NCBI RefSeq assembly: GCF_020623625.1
Contig: NC_060203.1
Span: forward strand, 744,001-808,000
DNA length: 64,000 bases
Reading direction: 5' to 3'
From: Saccharomycodes ludwigii
Lineage: Eukaryota; Ascomycota; Saccharomycetes; Saccharomycodales; Saccharomycodaceae
The position numbers and the translations under genes are program-made. This document shows, one piece after another, positions 1 to 10,500 of the stretch (positions are counted from its first letter, which is position 1; every line of letters begins with the position of its first letter). The notes under the pieces are model-generated. The model worked only from the letters and a program-made list of their open reading frames with translations, made no database searches and was not told the DNA's origin.

Positions 1-1335
1 GATGTATATGTACCAGTCCATGGTGTGTAGGTGGTACTATCTGGAACCATTGGTGTTTCAACTGTGTAAATGGTAGAAGTGGTTGGTTTGCCATCCGTAC
101 CGGTAGTGGTGAGTACACTAGTACCAATAGTAGATGTATATGTACCAGTCCATGGTGTGTAGGTGGTACTATCTGGAACCATTGGTGTTTCAACTGTGTA
201 AATGGTAGAAGTGGTTGGTTTACCATCTGTACCGGTAGTAGTGAGTACACTAGTACCAATAGTAGATGTATATGTACCAGTCCATGGTGTGTAGGTGGTA
301 CTATCTGGAACCATTGGTGTTTCAACTGTGTAAATGGTAGAAGTGGTTGGTTTGCCATCCGTACCGGTAGTGGTGAATACACTAGTACCAATAGTAGATG
401 TATATGTACCGGTCCATGGCGTATATGTAGTACTAACATCGTTGCTAGTTGGTGTCTCAACTGTGTAGATCGTAGATGTGGTTGGAATACCGTCTGATCC
501 AATACTAGTAGTTACACTAGTACCAATGGTAGAAGTAAATGCACCAGTCCATGGCGTATATGTAGTACTAACATCGTTGCTAGTTGGTGTCTCAACTGTG
601 TAGATCGTAGATGTGGTTGGAATACCGTCTGATCCAATACTAGTAGTTACACTAGTACCAATAGTAGAAGTAAATGCACCAGTCCATGGCGTATATGTAG
701 TACTAACATCGTTGCTAGTTGGTGTCTCAACTGTGTAGATCGTAGATGTGGTTGGAATACCGTCTGATCCAATACTAGTAGTTACACTAGTACCAATAGT
801 AGAAGTAAATGCACCAGTCCATGGTGTGTATGTAGTGCTAGCAGCATCAACTTCTGGAGTTTCAACTGTGTAGATAGTAGATGTGGTTGGAATACCGTCT
901 GATCCAATACTAGTGGTAACACTAGTACCAATAGTAGAAGTAAATGCACCAGTCCATGGCGTATATGTAGTACTAACATCGTTGCTAGTTGGTGTCTCAA
1001 CTGTGTAGATCGTAGATGTGGTTGGAATACCGTCTGATCCAATACTAGTGGTAACACTAGTACCAATAGTAGAAGTAAATGCACCAGTCCATGGCGTATA
1101 TGTAGTACTAACATCGTTGCTAGTTGGTGTCTCAACTGTGTAGATAGTAGATGTGGTTGGAATACCGTCTGATCCAATACTAGTGGTAACACTAGTACCA
1201 ATAGTAGAAGTAAATGCACCGGTCCATGGCGTATAAGTAGTAGACTCATCATTTGGGGTTTCTACATATATAACGGTCGAAGTAATTGAAACACCATCTG
1301 ATCTAGTGGTAGTAAATAAGCTGGTGGCATATGTA
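1..1335 (-). repeat. Coding tandem repeats of the flocculin (132-bp and 135-bp units)
   Basis: Equivalent points recur at 1, 133, 265 and 397 (period 132 bp, 44 residues), then at 532, 667, 802, 937, 1072 and 1207 (period 135 bp, 45 residues), with a degenerate unit near 1333. Units within a class are almost identical; the two classes differ by several codons. All keep the reading frame. Such arrays in FLO genes change length by recombination. Confidence 0.95.
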
Positions 1336-2327
1336 GAGGTAAAAGAACCAGTCCACTTTTTGGTTGTGGTAGAGACAACCTGAGGTGTTTCTACTATAAC
1401 ATTGATTATTTCTTTTGTTGTTGATGATATAGTAATTGGTTGAACAGTAGTTTTTGTAGTCGTATAAGATTGTCCCCAAGGAACTGTTGTGGTTACAGTA
1501 GTTGCGTTACAAACTTCCTCGGCATCTGGGAGAGTATAAACAGTATTGTTCCAATAATTGGTATAATTTCCATTTGGATCAGTGTATCCAAAGGTTAACC
1601 CACCAGCCCACTGTCTATTAGTATGAAATAGCCTAATCGGATAATATACACCTGCAACGAGGTCTATCACCAAGTTATTAACGCCTGTAGGACCAGATGA
1701 AGACCAGATAGAGTTTATTTGATATGATTTTAGATATTCTGATGAGTCACTTGCCATACAACAATCGTAGGCAGTTCCACCACCAATAGAGACAATTGCT
1801 AAATCATCAACATAACCTATTGTGAATTTATAGCTGCCAGATATTGTTGGAAGAAAATAGCCAGTAGCAACAAATGTCCAATTAGTTAAATAAACAGGTT
1901 GATCATAATTGTATCCAGATGGTAATTGTCCCTTTACAGCTTGAAGAGATTGAGAGCTTGGTAGATTAAATGTATAATCAAAAGAAATTGCACCATTAGT
2001 TTCTCCAAATTGACCCTGTTCTAAGTAACCACCATTGTAATATGCTGGAGTTGCATAAGTTGTCAAATCTGGAGATCCACGATTAGTAGCATCATTATAT
2101 GATAACCAATGATAGTTGTAAAACTTGACATTGAAACCAACCGTTTTTTTTGATATAGCATCTAAACTTGGTAAACACCCACCAATTGTACCAAGATTCT
2201 CAGTGCCTTCTGCCGAAACATTGCCTATGAACGAGAAATTAAGGATAATCTGAAGTGTTAAATGGTAGGTAGTAAAATACCTTAAAAATCTACAAAAATA
2301 ACCATTCATGAGTTTTTTTTTCCCCAT
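1..2327 (-). CDS. Flocculin-like cell-wall adhesin, PA14 domain plus Thr/Ser repeats (C-terminus beyond window)
   Basis: Reading from 2327 the frame stays open to base 1, more than 775 codons, so the C-terminus lies outside. The ATG at 2327 begins a basic then hydrophobic N-terminus (secretion signal, about residues 1-38). Residues 45-260 resemble the lectin domain of Flo1-type flocculins (PA14): KFTIGYVDD puts the two adjacent Asp (D174, D175) that bind calcium in that family, followed by SIGGG. After about residue 330 come tandem Thr-rich units ending TYTPWTG, about 10 units of 44-45 residues. Known role of the family: calcium-dependent binding of wall mannans, flocculation or adhesion. A GPI site would be expected off the left edge. 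Family assignment is firm; which FLO member, and the sugar bound, cannot be told. Confidence 0.9.
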   Translation of the reverse strand, partial: MGKKKLMNGYFCRFLRYFTTYHLTLQIILNFSFIGNVSAEGTENLGTIGGCLPSLDAISKKTVGFNVKFYNYHWLSYNDATNRGSPDLTTYATPAYYNGGYLEQGQFGETNGAISFDYTFNLPSSQSLQAVKGQLPSGYNYDQPVYLTNWTFVATGYFLPTISGSYKFTIGYVDDLAIVSIGGGTAYDCCMASDSSEYLKSYQINSIWSSSGPTGVNNLVIDLVAGVYYPIRLFHTNRQWAGGLTFGYTDPNGNYTNYWNNTVYTLPDAEEVCNATTVTTTVPWGQSYTTTKTTVQPITISSTTKEIINVIVETPQVVSTTTKKWTGSFTSTYATSLFTTTRSDGVSITSTVIYVETPNDESTTYTPWTGAFTSTIGTSVTTSIGSDGIPTTSTIYTVETPTSNDVSTTYTPWTGAFTSTIGTSVTTSIGSDGIPTTSTIYTVETPTSNDVSTTYTPWTGAFTSTIGTSVTTSIGSDGIPTTSTIYTVETPEVDAASTTYTPWTGAFTSTIGTSVTTSIGSDGIPTTSTIYTVETPTSNDVSTTYTPWTGAFTSTIGTSVTTSIGSDGIPTTSTIYTVETPTSNDVSTTYTPWTGAFTSTIGTSVTTSIGSDGIPTTSTIYTVETPTSNDVSTTYTPWTGTYTSTIGTSVFTTTGTDGKPTTSTIYTVETPMVPDSTTYTPWTGTYTSTIGTSVLTTTGTDGKPTTSTIYTVETPMVPDSTTYTPWTGTYTSTIGTSVLTTTGTDGKPTTSTIYTVETPMVPDSTTYTPWTGTYT

Positions 2328-3550
2328 GATTGTTTTATTTTTCTTTGCTTTTGTTTTTTTTCCTTTTTTTCTTGTTTGAACAATTCATTAAATTTTGAAC
2401 ATTTTATATCTTATATATATATGATTAATTTTTTTTTTACCATTTATCTCAACATTTTTTTTTTTTTTTCAATTGGAAGTGCAACAAAGATATTTGGTTA
2501 TAAAATAAGGTTAAAATAGAGTATATTGAGTTCAATAGCATATGTATAGGAGTATTGCATTTGAATTTAAGATATCAGGAACAAAAACAATGGGATATTA
2601 TAAGAATAAAAAAAATTGTGGAATGACGGTAAACATTAACCCAAAACGCATAGTAAAAAAAAAGGTATTACTTTATGATAGCAACATATTATGTTGGTCA
2701 AGGTTGATACCTTTAGTGTTAATATTGTTATTGGTGGGTAGTTTATATGAGATACAATTGATAAATGTTAAAAATGGTGCCAGAAAAAGTAAGTGAAAAA
2801 CTCCAATGGGGAATATTTGCATAAAATATCACCAAAATATTAACTTGTTTTATAATTTTTAATTTTATTTACGAACTTTTCACAAATCTCAATATATAAT
2901 AAAATGATAACTGTTTATAGTTTATCTCTTACATGATGCAAATAGGGATTTTCTTTTTTTTTTTTTTTCCTTGTAGTAAATGTTGTCAAAATATGCGTGT
3001 AGAATAGATATAAAATAACCTTTACCAAGAAAAAGTTAATGTTTGGTTATATTTTGTGTTTTCCTTTTGAAAACTTTCGGCTTCTTTGCAGCACTTTTCT
3101 TTCTTTGAATGGCTTTCCGAATTTGCTGTTAAAACGTAGCAGAGAGTATAATTTTATTTTTTTTATTGGGCAAACAATTGATCTGGATAATTAACATAAA
3201 GTTTTTCAACTATGTAATAGAATTACTGTGTTTTTTTCTTTTGATAAATGAATAAATAGATAAAAGTGAAGGTATGGTTATTTTCCTTTGGTTATTTTTC
3301 TTTGGTTATATGACCTTTTTTTTTATTTTATTGTGTAATTGTTTTCTTTGTTTATTTTCTGAATTAAAAAAATTCATTTAATTTTGTTTTATTTACTCGG
3401 TTAAACAACTTTTGTTAATCTTGGTATAATAAACAAAAATTTTTGGATTATAAATTTACAATTAATGGCAACCGTGCAACGTTACTATGTTATTCTTTTC
3501 TTCAAAGTAAAAAAAAAAAAAAAAGAAAAAGAAAAAGAAAAAACACATTT
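2328..3550. other. Intergenic region upstream of the flocculin
   Basis: AT-rich sequence with many T runs between the flocculin start and the tRNA-Val. It should hold the flocculin promoter on the minus strand. Apart from a doubtful 84-codon ORF at 2542-2796 I see no gene. A (GAAAAA) run sits at about 3524-3543 next to the tRNA terminator. Confidence 0.6.
2542..2796 (+). CDS. Doubtful small ORF, 84 aa, one possible membrane segment
   Basis: ATG to TGA, 84 codons. The protein is Lys/Asn-rich with one hydrophobic stretch near the C-terminus (RLIPLVLILLLVGSLY), so it could be a single-pass membrane peptide. I recognise no family, and composition matches the surrounding noncoding DNA. It ends in AAAGTAAGTG, which resembles a 5' splice site, but I see no TACTAAC branch point downstream. 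Probably fortuitous. Confidence 0.15.
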   Translation: MYRSIAFEFKISGTKTMGYYKNKKNCGMTVNINPKRIVKKKVLLYDSNILCWSRLIPLVLILLLVGSLYEIQLINVKNGARKSK

Positions 3551-3624
3551 TGATTTTGCCCAGGATCGAACTGGGGACGTTCTGCGTGTTAAGCAGATGC
3601 CATAACCAACTAGACCACAAAACC
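3551..3624 (-). tRNA. tV(AAC): tRNA-Val (anticodon AAC)
   Basis: 74 nt, no intron. Acceptor stem GGTTTTG pairs with CAAAATC, discriminator A. The anticodon stem CTGC/GCAG encloses the loop TTAACAC, giving anticodon AAC. The B box GTTCGATCC is intact. A T6 run on the tRNA strand begins 7 nt after the 3' end (3538-3543), a standard Pol III terminator. The sequence is nearly that of the S. cerevisiae tRNA-Val(AAC) and identical to the copy at 26771-26844. Confidence 0.98.
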
Positions 3625-4145
3625 AGAAATATTGCTCATATCGTAAGCGTAACTCAACCCTAGTCGCAATAATTACGAATTTGAACTTGGTAATTAATTT
3701 CTTATTTTATCTAAGATTTTATATTATGACATAGTCTGTCGTTATATGAAATACAAGCCGCAAGCTTATTAAAAAAGAAAAATGTTTTGGTTTAGATAAA
3801 TTTAGTTTTTCCAATATACGCGAAGATAATTCGCAACTGTTAAAATACATCATTAAATACGACTGTTGTCAGCTGAGTTAGATTGTTCTTCTTATAAGAA
3901 TTAAGCAATTGGACAACCTGATATTTTTAAGACATTAACTTAAATTATGTTAAAAATTTCATTCTACAAATTATTGGGAAGAAAAAAAAAAAAAAAAAAA
4001 TAGCAAGAGTTTATAGTATTCTTATTTCAGTTTCACACATTTTTATTTTTACAATTAGTATTATTGAAATAATATTCTGACGAAAAAGAGGGAGAAATCA
4101 AATAATATATATACAACACCAAGAAACTACCAAATATATGACATC
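3625..4145. other. Intergenic region between tRNA-Val and the RHB1-like gene
   Basis: Holds the upstream flank of the tRNA and the promoter of the GTPase gene. A run of 18 A lies near 3983-4000. I looked for Ty LTR ends near the tRNA and saw none. No gene seen. Confidence 0.6.
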
Positions 4146-4149
4146 ATGA
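4138..4149 (+). promoter_or_regulatory. Three-codon uORF whose stop overlaps the GTPase start codon
   Basis: ATG ACA TCA TGA: the uORF TGA (4147-4149) overlaps the ATG of the next ORF (4146-4148) as ATGA. If the transcript starts upstream, scanning ribosomes meet this uORF 8 nt before the main ATG. Confidence 0.5.
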
Positions 4150-5090
4150 ATAATAAAATTGGTTCTATTCCTTCCCTTGATGGTAACCAAGTTAATGTTA
4201 TTAATTCTAATGCTAGCAACGAAGATAACTCCCATATATTATCCCCTTCTAGTTCCTCAGCCGCAGTACCTAATATGAAATACTACAAGACCATAATAAT
4301 AGGACCCAAGAAATCGGGGAAAAGCTCATATTTGTGTAAATTAACTACTACAATTTTCCAAGAGACTTATTATCCTACAAATATAGAAAGTTTCAACACT
4401 TTTAATGTAACAATTGATCCTAATGATATTATATTACAACAGAATGAATATAAAGAATTCAATAATTCTGTAACATATGTTAATGATCCAATATATTTTG
4501 ATGTTTTGGATACATCAGGCATTTCATTGAAGCAGTTTGAAGAACAGGCTAGCGGAGGTAGTGGTAATAATAATAATAATAACGACAACAATAATAATAT
4601 TAATGCCAATGGTAGAGCTAATCCAATAATGTCCAGTCAATTTCGATTATGTTTAGATTATGAGTTTTGGATAAAGAATCAACTTTTAGGGTGTTTTATC
4701 ATGTTCGATGTTACCAATTTAAGCGATATAAAATTAACGTATGAGCACATCTTACCATTATTATTCAATAAGATCGGAAAATCTAATGCAGATCAAAATT
4801 ACAGTAAGCTTTGTTGTATTATAATTGGTAACAAAACTGATTTAAAAATCGACTCGACATGTAAAAAATGGGTCGATAGAATTAAAAAAGACTTTGTTAA
4901 TAAATACAAATATTGCAATTATGTAGAGTTTAGTTGTAAAGAAGACAATTTAAGTATTTTACAACTACCGCTGCTGGAATTAAGCAAAATAATCGAGATT
5001 AGGAAACAGGAAACTATAACTAGCAATCAAAAAGATAAAATTAAGAAATATAAAGATGCGCGATCTAAAGGGGAATGCATAATCCAATAA
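4146..5090 (+). CDS. RHB1: Ras/Rheb-family small GTPase (RHB1-like), prenylated, with insert and N-terminal extension
   Basis: 314 aa against about 200 for Rheb proteins. G1 is GPKKSGKS at residues 53-60, switch I contains YYPT at 75-78, G3 is DTSG at 122-125, G4 NKTD at 229-232, G5 SCK at 263-265, and the last four residues CIIQ form a CaaX prenylation box. Residues 1-43 are a Ser/Asn-rich extension; M44 is a possible alternative start. An Asn-rich insert (about 135-157) interrupts the region after G3. The residue after DTSG is Ile where Ras and Rheb have the catalytic Gln. The identification with RHB1 (YCR027C) rests on the Rheb-like switch I and on NPP1 (YCR026C) lying two genes on. Known role of Rhb1: arginine/lysine uptake control at membranes. 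Confidence 0.7.
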   Translation: MNNKIGSIPSLDGNQVNVINSNASNEDNSHILSPSSSSAAVPNMKYYKTIIIGPKKSGKSSYLCKLTTTIFQETYYPTNIESFNTFNVTIDPNDIILQQNEYKEFNNSVTYVNDPIYFDVLDTSGISLKQFEEQASGGSGNNNNNNDNNNNINANGRANPIMSSQFRLCLDYEFWIKNQLLGCFIMFDVTNLSDIKLTYEHILPLLFNKIGKSNADQNYSKLCCIIIGNKTDLKIDSTCKKWVDRIKKDFVNKYKYCNYVEFSCKEDNLSILQLPLLELSKIIEIRKQETITSNQKDKIKKYKDARSKGECIIQ

Positions 5091-5198
5091 CTTATTTATA
5101 TAAAGTATATGTTTGATTATGTAAAAAAAAATACATATATGTAAAAATAAATAAGTAAACAAAAAAAAGAAAAAGAAAAAAAAAAAGCAAAAAAAAAG

Positions 5199-6251
5199 TT
5201 ACCAGCATGTGTAACCACCATCAATAATCATATTTTCACCAGTGGTATAAGTACTTGCATTATCACTCAATAAATACAACATAGCACCAACAAATTCCTT
5301 GGGTTCTGCCATTCTACCGAGAGGAATTCTACTAGTCCATTCCTTTTGTAAAGCAGCACCTTCAGCAGACTGAGATATGACTTTTTTTGTTAAATCGGTT
5401 GCAATATATCCTGGAGAAATACAGTTAATTCTAATGCCGTACTTAGCCCACTCACAGGCTAAAGATTTGACCATATGAATGACACCGGCTTTACTCATAT
5501 TATAAGCCACTTGTGGCTGAGGTGTATTTACAATCAATCCACTCATGCTGCCAATAAAAACGAAGGATACCTTGCCTTTAAAATTAGGCAACGCTAAAGC
5601 GTCAACAACAACTTTATCATCTATGTTATTCTTGGTTTCATCCACTTTTGTAGAAATGGACAATCTTCTTCTATTCTTGGGAATGTTTTGAGAAGTCAAG
5701 TGTAAATTGGTCAAAGCCTGTGCAAAATATAATGATCCCATTAAATTGACTTTAACCAGATACTCAGCTTTCACTGGGTCATATTGCTCAGCGGGAATGT
5801 TATTACAAAACCCAGCAGTATGAACCAATTTGAATGGTATTGTACCGTCATGTTCAGATGTGATTTTGCTAACAATTTCATTGACTTCGTTGCTATTGGA
5901 AACATCACATTCCCAGATAGAAATTTTAACGGGGTTGCTATTTTTTGGAGTGATATTATTTTGTTTAATGAACGAATTTAGTTTATCACGAACATCTTTT
6001 AATTTCAATAGATCCAAATCAACCAAGGCCAATGATGAGCCTTGCAACAACAAAGCTTGGCATAAAGTATGTGCCAACCCACCAGAACCACCAGTAACTA
6101 CAGTTACATAGTCATCCAATCTAAAATTGGGGACAATATTGTCAACATTGGGTAGTATTTGCTCTGTCGGTGTGGCCGACTGGACAATGGGTTGGGGAGC
6201 ATTTGTTTTAGTAGTGAAAGAATCTTTAGAGGAACTGTTGGAATTGATGGT

Positions 6252-6254
<3 letters not shown>
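5199..6254 (-). CDS. Short-chain dehydrogenase/reductase, SOU1/xylulose-reductase type
   Basis: 351 aa, longer than the usual 270 or so. The NAD(P)-binding motif starts TGGSGG at 54-59; its last Gly position is Ala61. The NAG equivalent is TAG at 146-148, the catalytic Ser lies in FIGSMSG (S236 or S238), and Y251-x3-K255 is the YxxxK pair; PGYIATD follows at 281-287 and the protein ends DGGYTCW. Residues 1-47 are a low-complexity extension and 190-228 an insert before the Ser strand. Family members such as Sou1 reduce sugars to polyols with NADPH. It is convergent with the RHB1-like gene (108 bp between stops) and has no counterpart at this site in S. cerevisiae. Substrate not predictable. 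Confidence 0.85.

Positions 6255-6285
<31 letters not shown>
6254..6285 (-). repeat. Poly(A) leader touching the SDR start codon
   Basis: A 32-base T run on the plus strand whose first base belongs to the SDR initiator, so the mRNA reads about 31 A directly before AUG. Confidence 0.9.
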
Positions 6286-6286
<1 letters not shown>

Positions 6287-7501
6287 TGGAATGAATAGGT
6301 TACGTTATATATATTAGTGTATATGATTGTTGTATTGGTACTATAATAATATTAGAAACAGAATTCAAGCAACAATAGACTAATTCAATATTAACTCGTT
6401 ACAATTCAGTTAAAATTTATTGTACTTATATATTAAAATCTTTACTCTGGCCCCTTATTTAAAATGAACTTATAAGATTTAGTTATAATTATAAAAATGG
6501 TACACAAATAGAATGGAATAAAAGAAAAAGAAAAAGAAAAAGAAAAAAGAAAAAAAAGATATATAGTTAAGAATAACGTCATTGTGGTTGATAATGCTTT
6601 ATTCATTCATTCATTCTTTCTTTCTTTCACCACTCCCCCCTCCCCTTTTTTTCTTTCTTTTATTCTTTACTTATTCTTACAATACGTAATACTTCAATAC
6701 GATAAATGAATATATATATATATATAATAAACAAGTAATATACACTTAGCGATTGCTTTTATGTTTTAGCTGAAGTTTGGTATTTCTTATTACTTATTGC
6801 TATTGGTAATAATGTTTTTGTCACACGCCGCACAAAATTAAAATAAAATAAAATAAAAGTATGTGCATTACGTAATAAGTGAAATATTAAAACAATTATT
6901 ATTTTATGTACCGAAAGATAGATCAAGGCTACTGGCATTTTCCGATATTTTTGTAATTATTAACATTAAAAAGAAAAAAGAAAAAAGAAAAATTGTTGTT
7001 ATTTGTTTATTTATTTCCTGTTTAAATATAACAACTTTATTATATTTTATTATTTGGATTACACACTAATCTTGATAAATGTTGTTCTAATAGGATAATA
7101 TCATATATATATAAATAATGAAAAAGAAAGAAAAATACATAAATACATATGTTAAATGTCAGGTGATAAAGGCATATAAGATTACTGTTTGTGGTGATAA
7201 TGAATTATTAAAAGAAGATCCTAGCTATTTATTTTAGTTGGCACGAGGAAAGCAGCCTTTATAAATCTCGCGAAAAAAAAATTATTCTATTATTAAACTC
7301 TCCTTTTTATTTTCTTTTCTTTTCTTTTATTTTATCTTCTTTTATTCTTTTTTAAATTAAATCCTGAATATAATGATAAAAATTTAAAAAAAGAAAAATA
7401 TTTTCATTATCATTTATAGTACCCAACAAATATATACATTAAAACCTTAATAATAATAATAGTAATAATATTAACAGAGACATATATAAAGGGGAAAAGT
7501 T
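6286..7501. other. Divergent promoter region between the SDR and the NPP-like gene
   Basis: About 1.2 kb of AT-rich sequence with short GAAAAA, TTCA and TA repeats. TATAAAT at 7260-7266 is a possible TATA box for the gene starting at 7502. An ATG-led open frame at 6863-7069 has noncoding-like composition. No RNA gene recognised. Confidence 0.6.
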
Positions 7502-10500
7502 ATGTCAAACGCCAGCAATAATATAGATCGTGCGATAGGTGATGATTTAACTTTGGATATACAACAAGACTTCAATAATAATACCGGTATCATCGATGAC
7601 GATATAGATGATGATTTAGCCTTGGAAAATGATGACTTCATGAATAGCAATAATGCTAATCACAGCGTTACTAATGAACATGTTCCACAAGTAAATCATC
7701 CCATCTTATCCAAAATAAATAACCTATTTTCCAATATAAATTCCATCGCATTTAATTCTAGCAGGGAAGGGGGTAGCCATGGCAATATTTTGGATAACAG
7801 GAGGAAAAATGTACGTAAAAGCACCAAAAGATTATTTGACAGAATTCATAACACCGACAGTACTCACGACCATGACGCCGAGGGTGGAATTGAATTGTAC
7901 AATTTAAATGGTGACAAAAATGACAATTCTTTTGACATGGACTTTGGTGGTGATGATGAAGAAGATCCTGATTCATTTGCCGATGAAGCGCATTTCCGCA
8001 ATGTATTGTATAGAAACAGAAGGAAGAAGAAGTTATTAAAAATAGGACTTTACTTAGGCACCACTATTTTATTATCAACGATTTTTCTATTATTAATTTT
8101 ATCTATAACTAAAAATCCTAATGGATTGTACACCCATAAAAGTAACAATTTAAATGATGAACCTACTTCCACGGATGACTCTAAAGAAGGAGATGGGAAA
8201 GGTGGAGTGAATGACGATGAAAACGATGATGATATAGCCTTTTTCAATAAATACAACAAACTAGATCCGCATAAACTATATTCTAATGGTACTTTGGAAA
8301 TGTATCCATTAACAATTTTTTTATCGATCAGTGGGATGAATCCAATTTACATTAATAAATGGGACACACCGATTTTGCATGGGCTGTACACTGGTAGAAA
8401 TATAAATGATATTTTAACGGACTACTACTTTTCAGAAGATGAACAGATTGATGATAGTGGTAACACAGAACGTTCCTTTGTCGAGAAGAGAGATGACAAT
8501 ATCAATTGGTGTGGTGTTTCTACTCCATACATGATTCCATCCTTCCCATCTTTAACATATCCTAATCAATGGACGTTGCTTACTGGTTTATACCCTAATG
8601 AACATGGAATAGTTAATGATGAATTTTACTACAATCCGAAAATATTATTGCCAGCACACAGCAGCAACTTGAACAAAAATAAAAACAAAAAATCTGGTAA
8701 GAAATGGGTTAACTTTAATGGGTATGATACTAAGAACGAAAACAATTATTACCCTGAATTGTGGAAGGGCGAAAGTGTATGGAATACAGTTCAGAAACTA
8801 TATTATGACGTTAACAATGGCTATGGGTTTAAAGTTGCCGTTGATAGTGGATGGCCGGGTGCTACAGTGGTTCATAATTTTAGCATTAACAACTTTATAG
8901 TTGATATTGATCAAAATGCTAAAAAAACTTTGAATTCTAATGTTACCGAGCCATATTACTTAGATACTTCTAAAGATACCGATGAAAAACTAAATAATAT
9001 TTTCAAATATATTGATGGAAATCATGATCCATTACAAAGACCAGGACTAATTTTGAGTTATGTATCTGACTTAGAAAATTTACTCCACCAAATTGGTGTT
9101 CCCACTTTTAAAGAACGGGAACAAAATACAAAGATATATGATGCATTTGTGAATAAGTTGGGTGAAATTGATTATTTTGTTGGTGAAATTATTGAAAATA
9201 TAATGTTGAGAAATCTATCTCATATTGTAAACTTGGTGATAGTGAGTGATCATGGCATGAGTTCTATACCTAAAATTGTACATAAGGTAGTTAACACTGG
9301 TGAAGATATTACTGGTATAACCACCGATAATGAATCCAGAGTTTTATACTGGAATGACTTATTTCGGACTAAGGAAGATAAGAAATATTTAAAGTTAATT
9401 GAAAACGTTTCTGGATACCCACATCTGGCTATTAGAGTGGTTGATGATGACGATGACGACGACGACGACGACGATGATGCTGATGCTGGTGCTGATTCAG
9501 AGGATACAAAAAATAACATAGAAGATAGCGACAATAGGCCTGAAGAACATCATGCTACGAAAAATGAAAAAAAACAGGCCAATTTGTATAAGGTGTATTC
9601 ATTTTTAAAGAAAAAATTTGAGAGTGATACTACTGATCCATTCTTGTCTTCACATTTCCATGTTTACCAAAGGGAAAATATCCACGAATTTGAACTGAGT
9701 AAATATCTGGGTAATGGCGCTGATTCTGATGCAAGTAGCAGTACCACAAACAACAACAATGATGACAGAATTGCTCGACTATGGATTATAGCTGATCCAG
9801 GATATTACATTTCATCAGACAAAAACATTGGTAACAAATACTGGAATGATAAAAATAAAATTACAAAGAATTTGAAGAGTAATGAGTTTGGTTGTTCCGG
9901 GTACGACTATCATTCGATTGATATGAGATCATTATTTGTGGGATATGGTCCGTATTTTGAAAAATATAATCATCATCGTGATGTTACTGGTGCTGACGTA
10001 CGAAGTAATATAAGATACTTGAAACCATTTAAAAATGTGGAAATTTATGAATTATTATGTCATATGATAGGAGTCTCTAAGCCTAGTCCTAATAATGCTA
10101 CATTTAAATACCCATTAAGAAATTATATCAATAAAAACAATATTTGGATTAATAACGATAATATTACGAGTTCAGTTTATGATGTGGATGAATTTGAGTA
10201 TATACTAGATATATTCCCTGATAGTTCGTATTTGGAGTTATGGTATGATTATCACAATGATTTAGGTGAGGATGATAATACCGAGGAGGAAATGGCTGAG
10301 CAACAACAAGAGGGAGAGGGAGACTGGGAAGAAGGATGGGAAAGTGACCAAGAGGAGGAAGGATGGGAAGGAGGCGAAGAAGAGGGAGAAGAGGGAGAAG
10401 AGGGAGAAGAGGGAGAAGAGGGAGAAGAGGGAGAAGAAGAAGGGAAACAAGAAGATCAGGAAGAAAACAATTCTGTAGAAGAACCACAACAAGATAGTGA

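Noticed and set aside
782-1252. Leu-rich 156-codon frame inside the flocculin repeats
   Set aside because: Shadow of the repeat array; the Thr-rich frame continues through it from a real start, signal peptide and PA14 domain.
3625-4145. Ty-type LTR remnants next to the tRNA genes
   Set aside because: No TG...CA ends with matching repeats or target duplications seen at any of the three tRNAs.
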